Below are positions 37,441-47,000 of a stretch of DNA of 64,000 nucleotides, in pieces. Below the pieces are notes generated by a model. That model had not been told where the DNA came from. It searched no databases and saw only the letters and a program-made list of their open reading frames with translations. How positions within the stretch are numbered: position 1 is the first letter of the stretch; each line of letters starts with the position of its first letter. The translations under genes and the position numbers were made by a program. The stretch comes from Fulvia fulva (taxonomy: Eukaryota > Ascomycota > Dothideomycetes > Mycosphaerellales > Mycosphaerellaceae), in NCBI RefSeq assembly GCF_020509005.1, contig NC_063021.1, positions 3,844,001-3,908,000 of the forward strand, written 5' to 3'.

Positions 37441-38071
37441 TCATAGCCGATCCTCCTCTGCTATCAGGTCCTCGATCCGCTTGCGCGCCATCTCGCGGCG
37501 CTCTTCCCGGAGGCTGGTGAAGATCTGATGGGAAGTGAGCACATAGGTCGTCTGTCAAAATGCGGACACATACCCAGAACCAAGTCGCGATTTCAACAAA
37601 GCCGAAAGAGAAGACCAAGCTGTTCTGAAGAGGCTCGCCGAGGGATGCTTTGCCGAAAGAGGTGGATGTCGGACCAAGTGCGCCGCCTTCTTTGAAGAGA
37701 TAGGTGTAGGCCGTGAGCACGAAGAAGAACACGAGGCGGACAGGGACGTTTGATAGCCAGTAGTGAAGGGCAATCCCTTCCTCCATAGATGCCGCTGTCA
37801 GGTCAACAATGCCAAGGAATGCCAGTAAGACTCCTATGAAAGCAGATGCATCGTTGGGCTTGTCGAGAGAGGTGGCATGAGGCTGTGAAGGAAGATCAGC
37901 ATGAAGTACATGATACCGATACATTTCTCCTACCAATCTCATCGATTCGCCCAATATGAAGATCGCATTCTGATCCGCGATTGTCTTCGGTGCGGTCAGG
38001 AAGAAGTACGCCGCCGTGATATGGAAGAGTGAAATCGCGCGAATGAGCGTGAATCCTGATATGATGGCCAT
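37441..38071 (-). CDS. ILM1: ILM1-family membrane protein
   Basis: Three minus-strand exons (37934-38071, 37574-37882, 37441-37524) give 176 residues. Introns are 37883-37933 (GTAGGA..TCACAG) and 37525-37573 (GTATGT..ATCAG), both phase 0. Retaining both would give a longer false frame. The protein has four hydrophobic segments, with FHITAAYFFLTAPKTIADQN near the start, DASAFIGVLLAFLGIVDLTA in the middle, and a charged tail REERREMARKRIEDL. ILM1 (increased loss of mitochondrial DNA) is an ER/mitochondria-linked membrane protein of unclear biochemical role. It lies head-to-head with the dipeptidase gene, with starts 205-265 bp apart. Confidence 0.88.
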
Positions 38072-38336
38072 TGTCGTTGTAAGGAGATGTCCTCTCTCGT
38101 CTCTGAATTGTCCTGTTACATTGGAAAGCACGTGTCTCCGAAACGTCAACACCGCGTGTTCGGCTTCCTCGGAAGTCTCAGCTCGAAGCTTGACCTCACA
38201 CGGCAAGATCACCAACAATTCTTGAAACGTTCTCCACGTTTCACCGGCCATTGTCCGGGTAACTTGTGCCTCTGACATGCTTACTACCCCTTGGTACAGC
38301 ACATCACGAGTCAATAGAGAGCCGGAGCTTCCCACA
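38072..38336. promoter_or_regulatory. divergent promoter between ILM1 and the dipeptidase
   Basis: The two genes point away from each other across at most 265 bp, so both promoters must lie here. No specific binding motif was recognised. Confidence 0.55.
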
Positions 38337-39779
38337 ATGGCATCGAAGAAGCCTCAGGCCGATGAGAAGCGGCCAGCACGATCGACGTATCATGAAGATC
38401 CCCGGCAGGTCATTGCGGACTCTGAGAGCAGTTGGCTGACGTTTGTACAACTTCTGTTTGTTCTGACGATAGCCATTACGGTATATACGCTTGGTGGCGT
38501 CGATGTTGTGCCTGATTTCTGGAAGTACTTGACGAAGCCGTCGCTGTCCGGAGCCGAGAAGGTGCTGGCTGAGAATCCATTGATCGATGGCCACAACGAT
38601 CTGTTGATTCTGCTCCGAGCGAAGTATGGGAATCAAATCTATGACAAGAACTTCACCAAGCCGTTCGAAGATGGCGGCATGATCGCCCACTTCGACCTGC
38701 CTCGCGCAGACGAAGGCAAGATAGGCGGGACATTCTGGTCAGCTTGGGTACCATGTCCCGCAGATGGCTTCGACTTCTCCGATGAGAACTACGCCCCATT
38801 TGTCCGGGCCACCTTGGACCAGATCGATCTCTACAACCGTCTATCAGCCAAGCATCCCAAATACTTCACGCTGCCGAAGAATGCCGCCGAAGCAGAGCAC
38901 AACTGGAAGAAAGACGGCAAGCTCATCTCACCACTAGCAATCGAAGGACTCCATCAAATCGGCAACTCAATCGCCACGCTACGTCTGTACCACGAACTCG
39001 GCGTCCGCTACGCCACTCTCAACTGGAACTGTCACAACCGCTACACAGACGCAGCAGTCGTCAGCATCGACGGCGAAAGTCAACGCTCCAAACCCTACTG
39101 GGGCGGCGTCAGCAATGAAGGCCGCAACCTCATCCAGGAAATGAACAGACTCGGCATGATCGTAGACCTCAGTCACGTCAGCGCCGACACCATGCGCGAT
39201 GTCCTCGGCGGCACACCTGAGAAAGGCTGGAATGGAAGCGTCGCGCCACCGATTTTCAGCCATTCGAGTGTGTACTCGATCTGTCCGCATCCGAGGAATG
39301 TCCCGGATGATGTGCTGGAGCTTGTCAAGAAGCGGGATTCAGTGGTCATGATCAACTTCGCTCCGGAGTTCATCAGCTGCAAAGATGTGGCTGCGAAGAA
39401 TGGTCTGCCGCAGTTCGTGGAGGAGACGAGTACGATTGAGCAGGTGGTGAAGCATATCATGTATGTCGGGGAGAAGATTGGGTATGATCATGTTGGGCTG
39501 GGCAGTGATTTTGATGGTATTCCGACCACGCCGAGGGGACTGGGTGATGTTTCGAAGTATCCTGATCTAGTGGATCTGCTGTTGAAGAAGGGTGTCAGTG
39601 AGCAAGATGCGGCCAAGGTGGTGGGGAGGAATGTGTTAAGGGTCTGGCACGAGGTGGACAAGGTCGCTGCTCGGTTGCAGAAAGAGGTTGATCCTCTTGA
39701 GGATAAGCTGGGAAGCTCGATTGGGCAGACCTCGATCGGTCTCGATGGTATGGATATTCAGGTGAAGTATGAGGTGTAG
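38337..39779 (+). CDS. membrane dipeptidase (peptidase family M19, renal dipeptidase type)
   Basis: A single-exon gene. The ATG at 38337 (ACAATGGCA, good context; 480 residues) is preferred over the in-frame ATG at 38277. An N-terminal anchor helix (WLTFVQLLFVLTIAITVYTLG) precedes the zinc amidohydrolase barrel. Binuclear zinc ligands are visible: the HxD of LIDGHNDL, the bridging Glu in AIEGLHQIG, His in IVDLSHVS and FSHSSVYS, and Asp in GLGSDFDG. It should hydrolyse dipeptides, possibly including D-amino-acid or cysteinyl dipeptides, facing the secretory lumen or cell exterior. The family is certain. The physiological substrate is not known. Confidence 0.93.
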   Translation: MASKKPQADEKRPARSTYHEDPRQVIADSESSWLTFVQLLFVLTIAITVYTLGGVDVVPDFWKYLTKPSLSGAEKVLAENPLIDGHNDLLILLRAKYGNQIYDKNFTKPFEDGGMIAHFDLPRADEGKIGGTFWSAWVPCPADGFDFSDENYAPFVRATLDQIDLYNRLSAKHPKYFTLPKNAAEAEHNWKKDGKLISPLAIEGLHQIGNSIATLRLYHELGVRYATLNWNCHNRYTDAAVVSIDGESQRSKPYWGGVSNEGRNLIQEMNRLGMIVDLSHVSADTMRDVLGGTPEKGWNGSVAPPIFSHSSVYSICPHPRNVPDDVLELVKKRDSVVMINFAPEFISCKDVAAKNGLPQFVEETSTIEQVVKHIMYVGEKIGYDHVGLGSDFDGIPTTPRGLGDVSKYPDLVDLLLKKGVSEQDAAKVVGRNVLRVWHEVDKVAARLQKEVDPLEDKLGSSIGQTSIGLDGMDIQVKYEV

Positions 39780-39859
39780 AAGTACATTGAGTCGCTGATA
39801 GAGAAACTATAGAGAATACATCTTTCTGCTAGATGCATGAGTCCTGTATCTTTCTCTGC

Positions 39860-41932
39860 TCATGCTGAGCTTCCACCATCGCTTCTCCAGAAGTTGTTGA
39901 AGCTGAAGAGGCCACGACGACCTCCAGCTCCTGGGCTCTCACGCTCAGCCTGCTCGGCAGCAACAGAGCCTCCGCCCTCCTCGGTACGGACTGGATCGTC
40001 GTGTGCAGTCTGCACGTCCTGCATCTGATCTTGGGTTGCCTCAACGAAAGCCTCATCCTCCTCAGCACGTCCTGGGTTCTCCTGCGCAGCCTGCACAATC
40101 TGCAACTGACCATCCGTGGCCTCGCCAAACGACTCGTCTTCCTCGAAATCACCTCCATTACCACCTACACCCTGCATATCCTGCAGCTGACCATCAGCAG
40201 TCCCAGCGAACGCCTCACCCTCCCCATGGTCACCGTTGTCCTCGCGTGCAGCGTGCATATCCCGAGACAGAACTCCCGCAGCTGAGCCACCCGCCTCACG
40301 AGTCACTCCATCCATCGCGATGTCTTCGGCTCCTGCAACTGCAGGGAATGGTGCGAGTGCTGCAGAATGAGGCTCGCCTCGTGGTTGTTGGGCAGCAGCC
40401 ATGCTCTCGTTGACGATCTGTGTCACCTGTCGTCGATCACTGTCGACTGTGGCGTCAACGTTGGGCTTGGCAGGATTCTCTGCCGCCTTGTGCTGAGATG
40501 TGGTTTCTTCTTGTGGAGTCGCGAGAGCACGGCTTGACTCAGCGCTATTGTCGACTTTCGATGTGGAAGCTTGAGTCTGCGGCTCTTGGAGACGAGATAT
40601 CTGAACTCGCACGTCGTTGGTTGGTGTTCGCGCAGCTGGAACAGGTCTTGGCGGCTGAGGCGCAGCAGAAGTCTTGAGTCGCTCGATCTCTGCTCTGGCG
40701 GCTTTGAGCTCCTTCTTGTACTGATCCTTCTCCTCGATAACGCGGTCGTGGGCATTGTTGAGATCGAAGAGACCACGCTGTCTGCCAACAAGTCGGAGCT
40801 GGTTCTGGTGCGAGTTCTTGGCCTGGACGTTCCACATCTGGTACTGCTGCTGGAGGTCATCGGCGTGCTCTGCTTTCAGCTCGTTGATGAGTTGGGCATG
40901 CGCCATCTTCAGCTTGTCGTTGAGCTTCACCTGCTGTGTCCACTCGGTATGGAAGTATCGAGATTTGCGCTTGCAGTCGTCGCGGTCTGCTGTCATGCGG
41001 TCGAAATCATCGTTTCGCTGCTCAAGGATTCCCTGCAACACTTCGTTGTTGGTCTTCTGCGCTGTGAGCTTGTTCTGGCTGGTCTCGAGCTCTTTGGCTT
41101 TCTCCTTGAGCAGCTTGCTGTCTCCTGGCTTGGCGGTCTTGATCTGGTCTTCGAGTTCCTTCTTTATATCCTTGAGCTTCTCTTTCTCCGCCCTGAGACC
41201 TTCGACTCTGTCTTGCTCCTTGTCAAGCTTCTTCTGCCAACTGGTCTTGGCCTTTTCCAGATCTTTCTCATGCTTCTGCTTGAGGTCTTCGACCTGGTTC
41301 TGCAGTTCCTGCTTCTTCCAGTCCTGCGCCTTCTTGAACATCTTCTTGCCGTAGGCTTCCTGGTTATCCTCTGCCTCCTTGGCCTTGAGCTCTGATCTTG
41401 CGGCCTTCGCCTGCCACTTGTCCCGAACCTCCTCAATGTTCTCGATTCTGATCTTCAACCCCCTGATTTCATATCTCTTCTCGTTGAGGACTATGTTTGC
41501 CCTCTTCCTGCAGTCCTCGATGGAAGCATACTGAGGAGTCAGCTTCTGGCTACCAGCCTGAGATACGTCCACCGCCTCTTGTTGCAAATCCTTCGTGTTC
41601 TTCTCCGCTGTAGTCATGCTACCGGATTCACCATCGCCCTTTCGCTGTGCATCCCCACCCGCTTTCTTCTCGGGGACTTCTCGTGGTGATGGCTTCTGCT
41701 TCTTCGCTGGCGTAGTCTGTTCGTGATCTGCTGCTTTGCGCTTGTTCGAGCCGTCTTCGACAATCTCAATCGAACTGCTAGGCGCTCGTGAGGTGCCGGC
41801 AACCGACTTATTGGTGCTGTCATCGGAAATCTCCACCACACTGTCATTCGCAGGTAAAGTGCCGCCGGTGGGTGTCTGCTCGGTGGTGTTCATGATGGTG
41901 GCGGCCTGCTCGTATTGCGGTGGTTCGGCCAT
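39860..41932 (-). CDS. long coiled-coil protein with acidic C-terminal repeats
   Basis: A single-exon gene of 690 codons starting at ATG 41932. Residues 1-140 are polar and contain a basic KKQK-type nuclear-localisation-like stretch. Residues about 140-430 are a nearly continuous coiled coil rich in Lys/Glu/Leu/Gln. The C-terminal third is disordered and ends GRRGLFSFNNFWR. Near the end, three imperfect 28-residue repeats (84 bp apart, starting near 40197, 40113 and 40029 read on the minus strand) share the pattern EDE(A/S)F..AT.(D/G)Q.Q. No catalytic motif is present. A scaffold or structural role is likely but unproven. Another coiled-coil gene lies just upstream on the same strand. Confidence 0.82.
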   Translation of the reverse strand: MAEPPQYEQAATIMNTTEQTPTGGTLPANDSVVEISDDSTNKSVAGTSRAPSSSIEIVEDGSNKRKAADHEQTTPAKKQKPSPREVPEKKAGGDAQRKGDGESGSMTTAEKNTKDLQQEAVDVSQAGSQKLTPQYASIEDCRKRANIVLNEKRYEIRGLKIRIENIEEVRDKWQAKAARSELKAKEAEDNQEAYGKKMFKKAQDWKKQELQNQVEDLKQKHEKDLEKAKTSWQKKLDKEQDRVEGLRAEKEKLKDIKKELEDQIKTAKPGDSKLLKEKAKELETSQNKLTAQKTNNEVLQGILEQRNDDFDRMTADRDDCKRKSRYFHTEWTQQVKLNDKLKMAHAQLINELKAEHADDLQQQYQMWNVQAKNSHQNQLRLVGRQRGLFDLNNAHDRVIEEKDQYKKELKAARAEIERLKTSAAPQPPRPVPAARTPTNDVRVQISRLQEPQTQASTSKVDNSAESSRALATPQEETTSQHKAAENPAKPNVDATVDSDRRQVTQIVNESMAAAQQPRGEPHSAALAPFPAVAGAEDIAMDGVTREAGGSAAGVLSRDMHAAREDNGDHGEGEAFAGTADGQLQDMQGVGGNGGDFEEDESFGEATDGQLQIVQAAQENPGRAEEDEAFVEATQDQMQDVQTAHDDPVRTEEGGGSVAAEQAERESPGAGGRRGLFSFNNFWRSDGGSSA

Positions 41933-42169
41933 ATCTGCTGGCGGTAATCGCTCGTGGTGGTGTGCTGCGTGGCGGAGGTGGGCGAAGTGGTGTGAGTCAA
42001 AGATGAAAACGAAGAGGAAGAAATGGACGGCGGAAAGGTAGAAATAGTGTCAGTAGTCAAGTCGCTCTCACTCGAGGCTTTTCAGTGGTTGACGCTATGT
42101 GCCGAAGCTATCATGTGCTCGCGCCAGCTTTTGCCACCGCTTCTTCTGCCTGTGTTCCTCACTTTCTGC

Positions 42170-42702
42170 TCACTTCTGGTTGGCGAAGAGTTGGCGGTTC
42201 TCGACCAGCAGAGCATCGACAAGCTCTTGGAGGTCTTCGGCGCACTTCTGGTACTTCTTGGCGTGGTCGTATTGCCACTTGAGCCACTCGTTCTCCTTCT
42301 CGCGTGATGCAATATCTGCCTGCTGTCCCTTCACCATCTCCAGGTACTGTTGGGCTTGCGCCTCGAGTGCAGCGGCGGTCGTCTGTGGTTGAGTCAGTGT
42401 ATTGTTTGAGGCGGTAGATGATGTTTTCTTACCTCCTCCTTGGTGGCGCTTGCCAGAAACTGCTTTACCGACCGCTCTCTGATGTCGAGACGGCGGCGGA
42501 GGGACTCGTTCTCCTTCTTGAGCTCTCTGAGCTCGTTGTCTTTGGTCGTCATGACCCCGGAGGCGAAATCGCAGAGCTGCTCCTTCACCTCATTGAGGTC
42601 GTTGGCGTCCTTCAGCTCGCCCTCTAGTCGCTTGACCTCCTTTTTAAGGAGGGAAATCTTCGCTTCGTGCAATTGGATGGTGTGGCCAAGGCGGCGAGAC
42701 AT
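42170..42702 (-). CDS. small coiled-coil protein
   Basis: Two minus-strand exons (42433-42702 and 42170-42382) with intron 42383-42432 (GTAAGA..CCACAG, phase 0) give 160 residues. Almost the whole length is predicted coiled coil: ISLLKKEVKRLEGELKDAND, DNELRELKKENESLRRRLD, then ENEWLKWQYDHAKKYQKC and LQELVDALLVENRQLF. It has no signal peptide or membrane segment. It sits 238 bp upstream of the 690-residue coiled-coil gene in the same orientation, so the two may be related by function or ancient duplication. No sequence identity beyond coiled-coil composition was noted. Confidence 0.78.
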
Positions 42703-43446
42703 CTTGTGTGGTGTGGTGTGATGCGTGGTGGTCTAGTAGGCTGCGAGAATTCGAAAGTTGTGTTGGCAAACGCGTAGAGCACGTACCACATCATCTGCAT
42801 GACGCTAGCTGCCGCATGTAGCCGAGAACCCTGCATGTGAATTTGATCCACAAACGCAGGAGCAACATCATGCTCGTGATCGTCAGTCTGCCATTGCATA
42901 GTATGAGGTGCATGTGATCGGGTGGGATAGGGCAACGGGACGCTAGCAGTGCTCGAGGCGCTTGTACCCCCAAGTCTTCGTAGATTCCAGGCCAGCATCA
43001 GCCGCTTTCGAGCATCAGGGGCAAGATCGTGAGGCGGTATGTGTAGTACTGTAGACGCGTCAGAAGCATCTGGTAGCGTTCGAGGATGTGCATGGGGCGC
43101 CCACATGCTCGAAGCGTGTACTGCCTCTGATAAGCCATAGGATCCAAGCTACCTTCAGCCGCTTTCGAGCATTCAAGGTAAGACCAAGAGGCGGTAATGG
43201 TGGTCATATAGACGCATCGCGCTCGCGTACCTAGCGCGCCGCCTCAGATACTGCCTGATCGCCACGCCGCCATCTGAAACGGTAGCTCATCCAACGTCCA
43301 ACGGCCGCGAGGAAGCATAGCCGCGCAGAAGTTCCCATTCGACCCCTCCTCGCGCGAGACCCTTGCTCACGTGCGGCACCGCCCGTTTAAGGTATACATA
43401 CATCCCACCAATTCGCTTACTCACAACTCATCCGCTAGCCTGGCTC
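42703..43446. other. intergenic stretch containing a diverged direct repeat
   Basis: About 0.74 kb. A roughly 60-bp segment at 42998 recurs imperfectly at 43155. On the minus strand the first copy reads DLAPDARKRLMLAWNLRRL and the second has a similar ARKRL..AW pattern. That hints at a decayed coding repeat rather than a live gene. Confidence 0.5.
42998..43215. repeat. diverged direct duplication, period about 157 bp
   Basis: The segment from 42998 (TCAGCCGCTTTCGAGCAT, then GAGGCGGTA and TAGACGC) is repeated from 43155 with several substitutions and small gaps. Confidence 0.65.
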
Positions 43447-43592
43447 GCCCATATGGCGGAGTGGTTAAGCGTCCGGAATTCAACAACGCCTAACCCCACC
43501 AAAGTAGCAAAATAACAGGATACCCGACATTCCTGCGTCGACCCTCGGGGGCCGACGGTGCTTTGGTGAGAGTGCGAATCGATACGGAGGGC
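43447..43592 (+). tRNA. tRNA-Leu(CAA)-like gene with intron, T-arm and 3' acceptor degenerate (probably a tRNA pseudogene)
   Basis: The 5' half looks like a eukaryotic type II tRNA: a GCCCATA acceptor strand, an exact A-box TGGCGGAGTGG (43454-43464) and an anticodon arm with CAA at 43481-43483. An intron of about 45 nt ends before TTCC (43530-43533), which pairs with GGAA of the 5' stem. A long variable arm follows as a strong hairpin (43536-43557). The T-arm starts normally (GAGAG) but has TGCGAAT instead of TTCGAAT. Its 3' strand is CGATA rather than the complementary CTCTC. The 3' acceptor strand also does not match the 5' strand. A TTTT tract is at 43656-43659. Leucine identity is inferred from the anticodon and the long arm. 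Confidence 0.5.
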
Positions 43593-44044
43593 AAGCGCCC
43601 GGGCGACCGGCTTGTCCTTGAGGACCCCTAACAGTACGAGGCTGTTAGGGTATTCTTTTGTCAAAATTTTGGCTTGATATGTTGTTTTTATTTTGGATGG
43701 TGGGTGTGTGGGTGGACATGTGAATGCCAAGGATGTCGAAATTGCGTTCAGACTTTTGCCACGTCTGCGACTTTGAGGTCTCGTAGCGTGCCTCACTCGA
43801 GCATAATGTCGATGCTCCAGCATATTGACCCGTGAGTTCATGTATTCGGAGGATCTATCTTCAAACCAACTTGCAGGCGACTCTTGATGAGTTCCTGGGT
43901 CATTTTGCACTATTCCATGGCGCGAAGCAGATGTGGCACGATAGGTCGAATGAGATAATGGCCAAGAATCTAACATCATTACCTACTCACCTCTGAAATG
44001 TCTATGCAACATCCCACCTTTCAACGTCTGTCCGTAGAGCCGAC
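43593..44044. other. intergenic stretch after the tRNA-like gene, with hairpin
   Basis: About 0.45 kb that includes the hairpin at 43626-43650 and a T-rich tract after it. No gene is supported. Confidence 0.5.
43626..43659 (+). terminator. hairpin followed by TTTT, possible RNA polymerase III stop
   Basis: CCCTAACAG (43626-43634) pairs perfectly with CTGTTAGGG (43642-43650) around a 7-nt loop, and TATTCTTTT follows directly. Pol III stops at T-runs and does not need a hairpin, so the stem may serve another purpose. Confidence 0.4.
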
Positions 44045-47000
44045 TCATGTCGACGACTTCTTCACTTGGTGTCGAGCTGATCGTCTGGGTTTCGCACTTT
44101 CCGAAGCATGGACCGGAATGCTCTTCCTCTGCCGTCCACGCTTTCGATGTTTGGCTTTGGACTCTTCAATAGATGCTTGGGCGTCAGGCCTTCTAGCTTT
44201 CGATGCAGCCTCGCTCGATGCGATGGTCGGTGGTGCGACATCGATGGCACTCGCGTCATTTTCCAGACAGACGTCCTCAAGTACTTCAGCTCCAATCTGA
44301 TCGTCATTGGCAGATGGCCTGCTACGAGTCTTCGCAGGTGTCTCCTCCAGAGATCTATCCGCACCACCTCTCTTTACCTTCTTCGCAGAAGACTCCACGC
44401 CCGCAGCCTGAGCGGCAAACTTTCTCTCCTGCGGATCCTCAATTTCCATCTCACCCAAGATCGCTTTCTCCATCTCCTCCTCTGAAGCACGCCGCTTCTC
44501 CCCACTAAGCGGATCCCAAATCCACCCTTCCCTCAACCACATCCACCTCAAACAAGCACGAAGCTCCTTATCATCAGGCAAAACTCTCTGCCACTCCGGC
44601 ACGAAACCATGGATCTTGGCATTGGTACCATTGTAGTCATCCGCCACGCCCCTCAAATGATCACGGCAGAAGATGCGCCAGCTGTCGTACGCATACTGCC
44701 CACAGCCTGGGATGTTGCCGATTTCAAGAAGACCTGCGCAGTCTTCGGCGTCTTCTTCCACGAGGTTTGCGATGGTGGAGGCTTTGCCGTCTCCATGAGT
44801 GGGGTAGTTCAGCGTTCTATATCGCTTTCCAGCCACAGGAGGATCAGCGGTCCATGCTTTGGCGATCTGTATGAGGCGCTTGGAGCGCTGGTTCTGCAGT
44901 CCTAGATGGCGTACCATCTCGAGGAGATCTGCTTGATCTGCCTCGGCGAGGGCTTCGCAGGTGGGATACTTCTCCTTCAGCTTCCAGAAGACAGGTACGG
45001 CGCTTCTGCCGGCGGTCTTGTTGAGGAAGGTTACTGCTATGATTAGCCAGAAGGGCTCGCGCCAGATCTTCTCTTGAATGAGGCCAAACATGGTGGCATC
45101 AATGGGTGGCACGGGAGCTCGTGATGTACCGGCCGGTATGCGTCCGCCTCCGGCAGTTGTGTTATACAGGTCTACGCGGTCTGTGATGAAGTGCTCGCTG
45201 ATCTTGCCTGTGGACTTGCGCTTGGAAGCAGGAGTCTTGACCGTGGACCTGGTCTGTCTGACTGGTGTTTTGACGTTGTCTGCTTGCGTCCCAGACTGAT
45301 TGTATTCTTGATCTTCGTCGACGATGGTACTCACCCCAACATCGTCCACTTTCCTCTGTCTACGTCTCGAAGACTTCTTTCTCTTGCTTGTCCCAGCGGC
45401 GGGGTTGTTGACCGGAACGCTAGCATTAACAGACTCAGAGTTTTCGAGGAGATTGTTGGCAGACTCGGCTTGTTCATCCGCTGCAACATCTTCGCTTGGA
45501 AAGACTTGTCGGTCAAGTGCATTTTGTAGCGCCGTCAAGGGACTTTCGGTGTCTGCCGCCACGACTGCTTCACGACCTTTCATTGGAGTCTGCCTGTTCA
45601 GTCTGTCCAAATTCGTAGTCTTTGTTATTTTGGCAGGCGAGAAGTGTTTCGAAGATATCCCTGTCATCTTTCGCCTTAGAGGTACAAGAACTTTCGAAGA
45701 ATCACAGGAGACCGGCATGGCTGCCTCACTGTTCGCAGAGGCTTCAGGGGAAATGGCAGGCGCAATCTCTGTATCTTGTACATCCACGGTCGGAGGCGTT
45801 GGCGCTCGGCCCAGTTCACTCAAGGTACTCGACAACGAGCTGCTCGTCCGCGAAAGATCCAGCTTGACAGCCGCATCATCCATGACTTGATCGGCAACAG
45901 CACCTTCTGCATCTTGCAGTGCCCCTCCATCTGCGCGTCCTTCATACATAGCTTGCATTACATCCGTATCGTCTAGTGCCCATGCGTCGAACGATCTCCC
46001 ATCATCATGCACCATCATGACAACAGCGTCTCTCTCGCTCGGTACTTTGCCAACACTATCATTAGCAGTCATAAGCATATCCAGATCAACCTCACAAGCA
46101 GAGTCGCGGGAGTTCGGAGGCTTACACTGGTCCATGGAGAGTAGGCTTTCGCTTAGGAGGTCTTCGGTCACATCCTCAATATCGTCGTAAACATCATCGG
46201 AGTCTCCGTCAGTAGCGAACAACTCTTGGCGCGTGCGAAGGCAGTCGGGCGAAATCTCAGCGAGGGTATCACTCCTGGCTGAGGAACGACCACGGCCAGA
46301 GCGCTTTGAACCAGCCTTTCCAGTGCGCATCGTTTTCTTGGTGGCGTTGTCAGTTTGCTGCGATGCCGATTTGCTGTGATCGTGGCTCGTACCTGTTGGA
46401 GTAGCAAGCGGCGTTGGAAGCGCGGCATCCATTGGCACACTGGACTTCGGCTGAGATGACGAAGTCGCAGGTTGCTCGATATTGGCATTGCGTGCTTTGC
46501 CTGCATCTGATATACAGACGATCTCGCCAAATTCAGACGCATGGTTCGAAATGCTTCCATATGAGCTCCCAAGTGGTCGCTCACTTTGCTGTTTGCCCGG
46601 TATCTCCGTTTGGCCATTCTCTTCGCGGGAATTGCTCGACTCTACCAGATCCAGCGTATCGCCCGAGCGTCTATCGGAATCTTCCTTCTCGGTGGTGAAT
46701 ATGCGATCTGCAAAGCTCTCAGAGACCGACCCTTGTACAGGCGCTTTGCTGGCTGTCTCATCCTCGTCATCGCTGCTGTCGCTCTCGCTCTCACTTGAGT
46801 CATCGCTGTCGTCAAGCTGGGGAGGGCCTCTGTTGGGAAGTGGAAGGTCGGTGAATTTTTTCAGGCCCGGAGGCCTGTAGGTGGGTAACACTCTCCGAGG
46901 TGGCGAAGGGCGACGTTGCTCTGATCGCCGTGCAGTGGCTATAGTAGCTTCCGGCGCTTTCTTGTGCTCCCGAGTATCGACACATACCTGGTCGACAGTC

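Noticed and set aside
43447..43592. A functional tRNA
   Set aside because: The T-stem and 3' acceptor strands do not pair with their 5' partners, and the T-loop lacks the TTC start, so normal processing is unlikely.
43428..43979. 183-codon minus-strand frame across the tRNA-like gene
   Set aside because: It is antisense to the tRNA-like structure and its hairpins and has no recognisable domain.
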